Below are positions 43,786-51,313 of a DNA stretch of 64,000 nt, piece by piece. Below the pieces are notes generated by a model. It ran no database searches. It was not told where the DNA came from and saw only the letters and a list, made by a program, of their open reading frames with translations. Numbering within the stretch: position 1 is the first letter of the stretch; every line of letters starts with the position of its first letter. Source of the stretch: DATDCY01 sp031406795 [NCBI: Candidatus Rokuibacteriota bacterium] (lineage in GTDB: Bacteria; JAUVQV01); the NCBI GenBank assembly GCA_031406795.1, contig JANOHV010000005.1, forward strand, positions 7,605-71,604, in the 5' to 3' direction. A program made the position numbers and the translations under genes.

Positions 43786-43814
43786 ATGCTAATCGCCGGC
43801 CAAACACTTGTCAA
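43786..43814 (-). promoter_or_regulatory. Sigma-70 promoter of the DUF4388 operon
   Basis: Minus strand: TTGACA (43814-43809), 17-bp spacer, TAGCAT (43791-43786), 54 bp before the GTG start. The flanking bases are AT-rich (AAAAAATTACCAACTTG). Confidence 0.7.
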
Positions 43815-43831
43815 CAACGCGTATCGCGCGG

Positions 43832-43857
43832 AAACACCCGGCGCCGTCCGGCGCCGG
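43832..43857 (-). terminator. Terminator of the glycan operon
   Basis: Minus strand: CCGGCGCC-GGAC-GGCGCCGG followed by GTGTTTC, directly downstream of the glycosyltransferase stop at 43888 and upstream of the DUF4388 promoter. Confidence 0.65.
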
Positions 43858-43887
43858 CGGGGCGAAGCCGGGCGGATCCGGACGCCG

Positions 43888-45087
43888 CTACGTCGTGAGC
43901 AGGCGTTCGCCGGACAACTCGGCGACCGCCCGCACGATGCGCTCGCAAACCGCGTCCCACGAGCACTCCGCCAGGACGTAGCGCCGCCCCGCCTCGCCGA
44001 GGGCGCGGCGCAGCTCCGGGTCGCCGGCCAGCAGGTCGACGGACGCGGAGTACTCGAGGAAGTCACGGAACCAGAGCCCCCCCCCGCTGCGGCGGCAGTG
44101 CCCGACCGTCACGGCGCAGCCGGCGTGCACCAGCACCGGCACCTCGTTGAGCCAGGACTCCATGATGACCCGCGAGAAGCTCTCGTTCACCGAGGGCTGG
44201 CAGAGCGCGAGCGCCCCGGCGCAGGCGTCCATCTTCCCCTGCTCGTCCGGGACCCCCGTGGGCAGGAACACCGGTTCGTCGGGCGGGATCGCCAGCGGGC
44301 CGCTGCCGAGCAGCACCAGCCGCTCGGCTCCCGCGCGCAGCCGCGCCCGCTCGCGCGCGTACGCCATCAGCAGGTGGGTGTTCTTCCCGCGGTCGAGCCG
44401 CCCGACGTACAGCACGTACGGCTCGCGCACCCCGCTCTTTTCCCGAAAACGCCCCGCGTCGCCGCGCAGGTGCGTGTCGATCCCGCCGCCGGTCACTCGC
44501 CCCGGCGGGGTCTTGCCGCAGGCCTGCCGCGCCACGGCGGCCTCCTCAGGAGTGAAGAAGAGCGAGCCGCGGACGCCGAGAAGCACCCGGCGCGTGACCC
44601 CCAGATAGGCGTAGCCTTCGTCGTGCAGGCAGGGGATCAGCAGGCTGCGATCGGGTCGCACCGCCGCACCGGCGAGCGTCGTGCCGTACAGGTAGGGGGT
44701 GAACACGAAGAAGTAGCGCTCCGCGTATTCCGCGATGAAGCGGTACAACGCGCCGCTGTTGATGCTCTCGCGGACGAACGCGTCCTCGAGCTGCGCGTTC
44801 GTGGGCGCTCCCGAGAGCAGAACCTGTATGGCGGCGGCGAAGCGCCCCTCGTCGCGCGCATCGACCGCGAAACGGCGCACGGTGATCCCCTCGCGCTCGG
44901 TGACGCCGGGGGCGTGATGGTTCTCGTCCCAGCGGTGCAGGAAGGAGCGCGAGCAGGTGGTGAGGATCTCGACGCGGCAACCGCGACGCGAGAGCTCGCG
45001 CGCGGTCTCCCACCCCTGCAGTTCGGCCCCGCCGCGGACCTCGTCGCCGAACCAGGGCACGACGAAAGCGAGCGTCACCCCCGTCAT
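43888..45087 (-). CDS. GT4-type glycosyltransferase
   Basis: 399 residues of GT-B fold: VVPWFGDEVRGGAELQGWET at the start, LLIPCLHDEGYAYLG, then LYVGRLDRGKNTHLLMAYA and a C-terminal QPSVNESFSRVIMESWLNEV (ExxE-type) donor site. The sequence is clearly paralogous to the first half of the 790-residue enzyme at 45696 (PCLHDEGYA, PWFG/PWYG, GGAE). It starts four bases inside the stop of the upstream module protein (ATGA). Probably builds a surface polysaccharide. Confidence 0.88.
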   Translation of the reverse strand: MTGVTLAFVVPWFGDEVRGGAELQGWETARELSRRGCRVEILTTCSRSFLHRWDENHHAPGVTEREGITVRRFAVDARDEGRFAAAIQVLLSGAPTNAQLEDAFVRESINSGALYRFIAEYAERYFFVFTPYLYGTTLAGAAVRPDRSLLIPCLHDEGYAYLGVTRRVLLGVRGSLFFTPEEAAVARQACGKTPPGRVTGGGIDTHLRGDAGRFREKSGVREPYVLYVGRLDRGKNTHLLMAYARERARLRAGAERLVLLGSGPLAIPPDEPVFLPTGVPDEQGKMDACAGALALCQPSVNESFSRVIMESWLNEVPVLVHAGCAVTVGHCRRSGGGLWFRDFLEYSASVDLLAGDPELRRALGEAGRRYVLAECSWDAVCERIVRAVAELSGERLLTT

Positions 45088-45617
45088 TCCGGCACCGCCG
45101 CGCGTCCGTCGGGCTCGATTCGGGAACGCAGGCCGTCGATTTCGGCCTGCAGCTCCCGGTTGCGGCACTCCAGATCGTGGAGGCGGCGCGCCATCGTCTC
45201 GTTGTCGGCCTCGAGCGACTGCACGCCGCGGCAGGCGCCGGTGAGCAGCCGCACAACGGCGCCGTTGAACTCCGCCTGCCGCGCCAGGGTCACCGCCGCC
45301 ACGGGGCGGGCGAGGCGGTGCAGCACGCGCTTGGCCGCGACAATGAGGGCACCGATCCCGCCGCGGTGCGAGCTGAATGGGTACGGCCCGAGCGGGTCCC
45401 ACGAGGAATGCACTCGGGCGAGATCGTCGGACGGTGCCGGCCCGAAGTCGGTCCGCTCGCGCGGCTCATGCTCGACGCGGCGCAGCGCCGCGAGATCGGC
45501 TCGCCCGTACTCCCCCCGGCGCAGCTTGCCGGCGATGCCGGCGCGCACGCGCTGCATGATGGCGTCCACGTCGGGAACCGGCGCGCTCCCGGCGCCATCC
45601 TTGAACGGCACGCTCAT
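45084..45617 (-). CDS. Protein carrying the N-terminal module of the neighbouring methyltransferase, with coiled coil
   Basis: 177 residues from an ATG after GAGGTGCAGG. Its middle part (AKRVLHRLARPVAAVTLARQ) matches the methyltransferase at 48068-49360 (AKRLMHRLTRPYLNVALARQ), as does the start (VRAGIAGKLRRGEYGRADLA versus VDAAVIAKKSRGLYNPAEIR). The last 60 residues form a coiled coil (LEADNETMARRLHDLECRN). No catalytic motif. Likely a membrane-associated scaffold for glycan enzymes; this is inference. Confidence 0.7.
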   Translation of the reverse strand: MSVPFKDGAGSAPVPDVDAIMQRVRAGIAGKLRRGEYGRADLAALRRVEHEPRERTDFGPAPSDDLARVHSSWDPLGPYPFSSHRGGIGALIVAAKRVLHRLARPVAAVTLARQAEFNGAVVRLLTGACRGVQSLEADNETMARRLHDLECRNRELQAEIDGLRSRIEPDGRAAVPE

Positions 45618-45695
45618 GATCGCCTGCACCTCCCCCCGCCCCGTCGCCACGGCGAGTGTACCTCAGGAGCCGGCCGGAGAGGACGTGCCTTCACC

Positions 45696-48068
45696 TCAGC
45701 CCAGCTCCAGGCCGAGCCGCGTGCGGAGCACCTGGCGCAGACGCTCTTGCACGATGTCGGGCCGGAAGGCCTCCAGCCGCTCCCGGGACCGCTGCCCGAG
45801 CGCCGTGCGCAGGGAGACGTCGCCGAGCACGCGCGCCAGCAGCTCCGCGGTGGCGAACGGGTCGGGGTCCGCCAACAGGATTCCGCCGGAACCGAGGGTG
45901 CCGGGCACGCCGGCGGCGGCGCGGGCCACGATGGGCAGTCCGAAGTGCATGGCCTCCACCAGCGGCACGCAAAAGCCCTCGTGGGCGCTCAGGCACAGGT
46001 AGAGGTCGGCCGAACGGTAATATGCGCTGAGCGCGGCGTTGGACACGTGGCCGGTGAAGTACACCCCGGGGACGCCCAGTTCGCGCGTGAGCCTCCTGAC
46101 CCCCTGGGCATAGGGGTTGGTCTCCCCGCCCCCCACGACGAGCAGGCGCGCGAGTGGCAATGCGCGGGTCAGCCAGTGGTGCGTCTTGATCACGTCCTCG
46201 ATCCGCTTGTTCGGCACGAGACGGCCGACGTGCAACACCGTCGGGCGCTCGTCGCCGAAGCGTGCGAGCAGCCGGGGGTCCGGAGCGGTTTTGAGTACCG
46301 TCAGGTCCAGCAGGATCGGGACCTCCTCGACGGCGGCGCACCCGGCCTCGGTCAGTTCGGCGCAGTTGAAGGCGCTCACGCCCACGCCGAGTTCCACCGC
46401 TGCGGCCAACCCGGGGAGCTGCCGCCGCCCCAGGCGCGCCCGCTCGGCTCCGTCGGGGTAGACGCCATCGAGAAAGTGGGCCGGGGTGATGTTGTGATAG
46501 CGCAGCACCTTGCGCCCCGGCAACCCGGGGAGCGCATCGGCCAGCGGGTGACCGATCGAGAAATGAAAGATGAGCACGTCGTCCGCTCCGGCCTGCGGGC
46601 CGTATTCCTCGACGGGGCGGACCAGTTCGCGCAGGCGCGGCTGGTAGTGACAGGCGAAGATCTCCGAACGCACGCCCCAAGACCTGAGCGCTTTCTGGAT
46701 CGCCAGGACCTCGTTCCCGATGGCGTCGCCGGCGGCGAAATCCGGCAGCATCTGGTGCACCGCGGGCCCGTCGGGCGCGCCGGCCCCGGCGGCGGGGCTC
46801 CGGCTGGTCGACGGGGCCGATCCGCATCCGGGATCGGCGCCGGCGGCGGGGGCAGGTTCGGCGTCGATGCGCTCGATCAGCCGCAGGTAGCGCTCGGTCA
46901 CCACCGGCCAGGAGTAGTTGGACAGCACGTACTGCCGGCCCGCGGCGGCCAGTGCGGCGCGCAGGTCCGGGCGGGCGAGCAGGAGGTCCAGGCACTCGGC
47001 GAAATGCGGGTAGTCGGCGAAGTGCAGGCCGCCGCCGGAGGCCTCGACGTGCCCGCGGGTGACCGCGCAGCCCGTGCGGACCAGAGCGGGGGTGCCGGCG
47101 AGCCAGGCTTCCATGAGGACGATGGAGAAGCTCTCCATCAGCGAAGGCTGCACGAAGATGTCGGCCGCGGCGTAGGCGTCGTGTTTGTCCTGCGGAGCGA
47201 GGAAACCCAAGTCGATCACGCTCCGCTCCCCGCCCGCGGGGATGGCGACGGTGCCGGGACCGATCAGCGCCAGTTTGAGCCCGTCCGCGCCGCCGCGATC
47301 GGCCAGGTAGCGCAGGAAGTACCGCACCAGCAGCGGCGTGCCCTTGCCTTCTTCCTTGCGCCCGGCGTACAGCAGCAGCGGGCCGTCCAGGCCGTACGAG
47401 CGGCGGAAACGCCCGGCGTCGGCGCTCCAGTCGGTCGCGATCCCAACGCCGAGAACCAACGCTTCGCCCCGGGCGTGCCCGTACAGCATTGTGGCCAGGT
47501 CGCGCTCGGCGGGATCATTGAAGGCGAGCGCCCGCGCGCTCTCGAAAGCCCGACGGACCGCCTTTGTCCGGGCATAGCCCTCGTCGTGCAGGCACGGAAT
47601 CAGCACGCTCCTGGCCGGATGGACAAGAGCGCCGTACACGGAAGTGGCGAACAGGTAGGGAATGAAGAAGAACGGACCCAGTTCCGGGTGGCCGGCCAGG
47701 TGCCGGAGCAACGCCGGACTGTGCGCCATGTTGTCGAAGAAGTCGTGCTCCTCCTCATCGCTCAGGGGTTCGCCGGCCATCACCCGGGGCTGGAGCAGGC
47801 AGAACCGGCCGCGATTGCGCCTCGCGGTCGGGAATCGCACGATGCGCACCCCCGATTCAAGCGACTCGCCGACAGGGTAGCGATCGAGATCCCAGTCGGT
47901 GGCGGGCCCGCCGAGACAGGTGGTGAGGACCGTCACTTCGACGCCCGCGGCGGCCAGGTGCTGCGCGGTGGCTCGGGCCTCGGCCTCGGCTCCACCGGGG
48001 ATGTCCTCGCCGTACCAGGGCGTCACGAAGCAAGCGCGCAGGCGCCGGCCGGGCACTGCCGACGACAC
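45696..48068 (-). CDS. Two-domain GT4-type glycosyltransferase
   Basis: 790 residues from a GTG overlapping the methyltransferase stop (TAGTG). Domain 1 (about 8-410): CFVTPWYGEDIPGGAEAEAR, LLYAGRKEEGKG, and QPSLMESFSIVLMEAWLAGT. Then a linker rich in Ala/Pro/Ser. Domain 2 (about 440-790): NITPAHFLDGVYP, VLHVGRLVPNKRIEDVIKTH, and CLSAHEGFCVPLVEAMHFGL. Each has its own E-x7-E nucleotide-sugar site, so the enzyme may add two sugars in turn. The 26-50 bp to the next gene suggest one operon. Confidence 0.88.
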   Translation of the reverse strand: MSSAVPGRRLRACFVTPWYGEDIPGGAEAEARATAQHLAAAGVEVTVLTTCLGGPATDWDLDRYPVGESLESGVRIVRFPTARRNRGRFCLLQPRVMAGEPLSDEEEHDFFDNMAHSPALLRHLAGHPELGPFFFIPYLFATSVYGALVHPARSVLIPCLHDEGYARTKAVRRAFESARALAFNDPAERDLATMLYGHARGEALVLGVGIATDWSADAGRFRRSYGLDGPLLLYAGRKEEGKGTPLLVRYFLRYLADRGGADGLKLALIGPGTVAIPAGGERSVIDLGFLAPQDKHDAYAAADIFVQPSLMESFSIVLMEAWLAGTPALVRTGCAVTRGHVEASGGGLHFADYPHFAECLDLLLARPDLRAALAAAGRQYVLSNYSWPVVTERYLRLIERIDAEPAPAAGADPGCGSAPSTSRSPAAGAGAPDGPAVHQMLPDFAAGDAIGNEVLAIQKALRSWGVRSEIFACHYQPRLRELVRPVEEYGPQAGADDVLIFHFSIGHPLADALPGLPGRKVLRYHNITPAHFLDGVYPDGAERARLGRRQLPGLAAAVELGVGVSAFNCAELTEAGCAAVEEVPILLDLTVLKTAPDPRLLARFGDERPTVLHVGRLVPNKRIEDVIKTHHWLTRALPLARLLVVGGGETNPYAQGVRRLTRELGVPGVYFTGHVSNAALSAYYRSADLYLCLSAHEGFCVPLVEAMHFGLPIVARAAAGVPGTLGSGGILLADPDPFATAELLARVLGDVSLRTALGQRSRERLEAFRPDIVQERLRQVLRTRLGLELG

Positions 48069-49360
48069 TATTTGCGCCCCACCACCGCGTAATCCAGAGG
48101 ACCGTAGATCAACTCATTGAGGCGCGAGACGTTGCGATTGAACGCGCCGGCGACCTCGGGTGCGTCCGTACCGCCCGGCAGCATCTCGAGCTTGTGCTCG
48201 GGCGCCATGGCCGAGAGGTACAGGATCTGCACATCGCCCAGCCCGGCCCAGCGCCACAGGAAGCGGGCGGCCTCGGGGTGCACGGGCTTGTTGTGCGTCA
48301 GATCGACGTAGAACGCCCCGGCGAACGTGCTCAGGCTCTGGGGGTTGACCGTCTCGGCGACGAGGGTGCCGCCGGGGGCAAGTTTCTCGGCGCACAACGA
48401 CACGAGCTCGCTCAGCTGGTCGAGATCCAGATGCTCGATGACCTGACTCAGCAGGATCCCCCCGAGCCCGCCGGGCGGCAGGGCGCGCAGGTAGGTCAGG
48501 CCGTCGGCCTCCGCCACGTCCAGCCCCCGTTCCCGGCAGAAGGCGACCATTGCGGGGTTGACGTCGACCCCGCGGGCGGGCAGACCGTTCTCGCGGCAAA
48601 GTTCGAGGAATTCGCCCCGGCCGCAGCCGAGGTCCAGCAGCGGCGCCTGCGGGCCGATCGAGCGCTGAAAGTGCGGGAGATAGACCGACTGCCGGCGCTT
48701 GATCTCCTCGCGCGTCCCGCGGTGCAGATCCTCGAAGGCCAGGTAGGCGGCGCCCCGGTTGGCGGCGCGGACCTCGGCCACTTCCCTGGCCGCTCCGGGA
48801 GCCAGCCGGCCGGCCGGGGACTGATCCTCGACGAGGCGCTGCAGGCGCGCCAGAAGCGCCTCGGCCTGCGCGTTGCCGGAGTACAGCCGCCGCTCCAGCG
48901 CGGTCAACCGGGCCTCGACGTCGCTGAAGCGATCCTCGGACTGGTCCAGGCGCAGGCGCAGCGCGGTGACCTGGGAGAGCAGAAGGTTCTGCAGCCGGGC
49001 GCTGTGATTGTTGAAGGCCGTCTGCCGCGCCAGCGCGACGTTCAGATAGGGTCGGGTCAGCCGGTGCATCAACCGCTTCGCGCCAACGACCAGCCGGCCC
49101 GCGAGTCCCGCCCGGTGGGTGCTGATGTCGCAGACCTTGGCGTCCCAGGTTTCCCGCAGATACGCGGCCAGTCCCGCCATCGCCGCCGCGTCCGGATCGA
49201 GCTGCAGGGTCACCGCGGCGTCCTCGACCCGGCGGATTTCAGCGGGGTTGTACAACCCCCGGGATTTCTTGGCGATGACCGCGGCGTCCACCTCGGCCAA
49301 CAGCGCCGCCACGTCGGGCCGGGAAGGCGCTTTCGGATCGTCCGCGCTCATCGTGTCCAC
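48068..49360 (-). CDS. SAM-dependent methyltransferase of surface glycan assembly
   Basis: 430 residues. The C-terminal class I Rossmann domain has motif I LLDLGCGRGEFLELC, acidic VDVNPAMV, and LSQVIEHLDLDQLSELV. The N-terminal 230 residues are helical/coiled (LRLRLDQSEDRFSDVEARL) and contain the module shared with the 45084 gene. The layout recalls methyltransferases that cap O-antigen chain length (WbdD type), but without the kinase. It follows the cysteine desulfurase at 23 bp but belongs to the glycan genes. Confidence 0.85.
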   Translation of the reverse strand: MDTMSADDPKAPSRPDVAALLAEVDAAVIAKKSRGLYNPAEIRRVEDAAVTLQLDPDAAAMAGLAAYLRETWDAKVCDISTHRAGLAGRLVVGAKRLMHRLTRPYLNVALARQTAFNNHSARLQNLLLSQVTALRLRLDQSEDRFSDVEARLTALERRLYSGNAQAEALLARLQRLVEDQSPAGRLAPGAAREVAEVRAANRGAAYLAFEDLHRGTREEIKRRQSVYLPHFQRSIGPQAPLLDLGCGRGEFLELCRENGLPARGVDVNPAMVAFCRERGLDVAEADGLTYLRALPPGGLGGILLSQVIEHLDLDQLSELVSLCAEKLAPGGTLVAETVNPQSLSTFAGAFYVDLTHNKPVHPEAARFLWRWAGLGDVQILYLSAMAPEHKLEMLPGGTDAPEVAGAFNRNVSRLNELIYGPLDYAVVGRK

Positions 49361-49383
49361 GCTCCCGGGATGCCGGACTCCGC

Positions 49384-50538
49384 CTAGAGCGGCGACATCT
49401 CCCGCAGTCTGCCGATGATCCCGGGCAGGTGCGTCATCAGCTGTTCGATCTCGCTCAGGGTGTTGTCGCGGCCGAGCGAGAAGCGGATCGCACCGCGCGC
49501 CTCCAGCGCCGTGCGGCCCATAGCGGTGAGCACGTGCGAGGCCTCCTGGTCTTCGGAGCTGCAGGCCGAACCGGTGGAGACCGCGAAGCCCTGCTGGTCC
49601 AGCAGCAGCAGCGCGGACTCAGCCTCGATGCGCGGGAAAGAGACGTTCAACGTGTTCGGCAGCCGCTCGGTCGGGTGGCCGTTGAGCCGCACGTCGGGGA
49701 TCTGCGCCCGGATGCGCGCCCAGAGGTCGTCCCGCAGCGCGGTCAGGTGCGCCGCCTCGGCGTCCAGTTCCAGCCGCGCCAGTTCGGCGGCCTTGCCGAG
49801 GCCGACGATCCCCGAGGTGTGTTCGGTGCCGGCGCGGCGCCCGATCTCGTGGCCGCCGCCGTGCATCAGCGGGTCGATCGCGACGCCTTCGTGGATGTAG
49901 AGCACCCCGACGCCCTTCGGACCGTAGATCTTGTGCGCCGAGATCGAGAGCAGATCGACGCCCCAGTCGGCCACCGGCGTCGGGATCTTGCCGACCGCCT
50001 GCACCGCGTCGGTGTGGAAAAGCACGCCGCGCTCGCGGCAGATGCGGCCGATGGCCGCGACGGGGTTGATGCTGCCGCTCTCGTTGTTGGCGGCCATGAT
50101 CGACACCAGCACCGTCGCAGGGGTGATCGCCGCGCGCACCGCCTCGGGATCGACCAGCCCGTCGGCGTCGACGCCGAGATACGTCACCGAGAAGCCGAGG
50201 CGCTGCTCGAGCCAACGGCAGGTGTGCAGGACCGCATGGTGCTCGACGCGGGAGGTGACGATGTGCGTCCCCTTGCCGCGCAGCGCGAACGCGGTCCCCT
50301 TGAGCGCGTGGTTGTCGCTCTCGGTGCCCCCGGAGGTGAACACCACCTCGACCGGGCAGCAGCCGAGCAGCGCGGCGACCCGGGCGCGGGCCTCCTCGCG
50401 CAGCGTCCGCGGGCCGCCGCCGCAGGCGTGGACGCTCGAGGGGTTGCCGAACTGCTCGCGGAACATCGGCAGCATGGCCTCGATTACCTCCGGCCGGACC
50501 GGCGTCGTCGCATTGTGGTCCAGGTACACGGGTTTCAT
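49384..50538 (-). CDS. Cysteine desulfurase (NifS/IscS family)
   Basis: 384 residues. The PLP lysine is in SISAHKIYGPKG, the substrate-binding start is VYLDHNATTPVRPEVIEAML, and the mobile catalytic cysteine loop is STGSACSSED. It produces persulfide sulfur from cysteine. Position next to the NIL-ferredoxin and DUF39 genes points to sulfur supply for homocysteine synthesis or Fe-S assembly; the TusA relay at 11.9 kb is another possible acceptor. A GAGAGGAG site precedes the ATG at 50538. Palindromic element P4 lies just upstream. Confidence 0.95.
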   Translation of the reverse strand: MKPVYLDHNATTPVRPEVIEAMLPMFREQFGNPSSVHACGGGPRTLREEARARVAALLGCCPVEVVFTSGGTESDNHALKGTAFALRGKGTHIVTSRVEHHAVLHTCRWLEQRLGFSVTYLGVDADGLVDPEAVRAAITPATVLVSIMAANNESGSINPVAAIGRICRERGVLFHTDAVQAVGKIPTPVADWGVDLLSISAHKIYGPKGVGVLYIHEGVAIDPLMHGGGHEIGRRAGTEHTSGIVGLGKAAELARLELDAEAAHLTALRDDLWARIRAQIPDVRLNGHPTERLPNTLNVSFPRIEAESALLLLDQQGFAVSTGSACSSEDQEASHVLTAMGRTALEARGAIRFSLGRDNTLSEIEQLMTHLPGIIGRLREMSPL

Positions 50539-50563
50539 CAATGCACTCCTCTCAACCGTCTTG

Positions 50564-50690
50564 CGCAGGGTGTCGAGAATGGTCTGGATGCAAGGCGCGC
50601 GACGATCCGGCGACTGAGGCGGGCTGGTGCCCGCCGCAGGGAGCCGGTAGGAGCGGAACGCAGCAGACGGGCCATTATCGGCGGCCTGCG
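50564..50690 (-). repeat. Palindromic element P, copy 4
   Basis: 127 bp on the minus strand starting on the base after the stop of the ferredoxin gene (50691). Outer arms CGCAGG..G.CGA.AATGG.C pair over about 28 nt (20 matches). Core hairpin TGCGGCGGGC-ACCA-GCCCGCCTC. It ends 25 bp before the cysteine desulfurase ATG. Confidence 0.78.
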
Positions 50691-51107
50691 CTACAACGCC
50701 GTTTGCATGGCGTGGGGGGGGCAGGCCGGGATGCACATCTCGCAGGCGATGCACTTTCCCGCGTCGAAACTCACGACCCAGCTCTCGCGATCGACGTCGA
50801 GCGCCTCGGTCGGGCAGACGGCAAGGCAGGCCCCGCAGTGGGTGCACTTGGCCTCGTTGCGGGTGACGTCGCGCTCCAGCGGCTCCACCCGCACCCCCTG
50901 CTCCTTGAGGAACCTGATCCCCTTGCGGTACTCGCCCTCCGGGCCGGAGAGGTCGAGGACGACGAGCCCCTCTTCCTGCGGCGTGACCTCGGCCTTGGTG
51001 ATCGAGAAGCAGAGGTCGAACTCCTTGGCGAGCCGGCAGACGATCGGCCGGTCCCAGATCTGTTGCGGAAAGTGCAGGACAATCTTGTGCGCAACCTGCG
51101 TGGTCAT
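50691..51107 (-). CDS. NIL-domain 2[4Fe-4S] ferredoxin
   Basis: 138 residues. An N-terminal NIL domain (about 1-75; KIVLHFPQQIWDRPIVCRL) is followed by two clusters: CTHCGACLAVCP and CIACEMCIPACP. NIL-ferredoxins next to DUF39 (HcyBio) proteins serve the pathway that makes homocysteine directly from aspartate semialdehyde and sulfide in methanogens and some bacteria. A GAGGAACC site precedes the start. Confidence 0.93.
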   Translation of the reverse strand: MTTQVAHKIVLHFPQQIWDRPIVCRLAKEFDLCFSITKAEVTPQEEGLVVLDLSGPEGEYRKGIRFLKEQGVRVEPLERDVTRNEAKCTHCGACLAVCPTEALDVDRESWVVSFDAGKCIACEMCIPACPPHAMQTAL

Positions 51108-51151
51108 CGTCGGTTCCTCCTGAACAGGCCAGGGTCATGAGTTGCCGTGCG

Positions 51152-51272
51152 GGCTGCGGGGTCCTGACGCTGCGGACCTCCGCCGTGTTTATGCCCCCCG
51201 AGCGGGCACTCCCTCCGGTCCGCCGACGGAGACCCCCCCTCCGCGCCACCCCTCCGCCCAGTACGTGCGACA
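51152..51272 (-). repeat. Dispersed repeat S, copy 2
   Basis: Same two blocks as 18584-18646 (GTCCTGACGCTGCGGACCTC and CCCTCCGCGCCACCCCTCCG) but with about 55 bp inserted between them. The insert holds inverted bits such as GGTCCGCCGACGGAGACC. It lies in the 206-bp gap between DUF39 and the NIL-ferredoxin, in the same apparent operon. Confidence 0.6.
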
Positions 51273-51313
51273 GAAGTGACAATTCCCTCGCAGCGAACTC
51301 TCCGGGCCATGTT

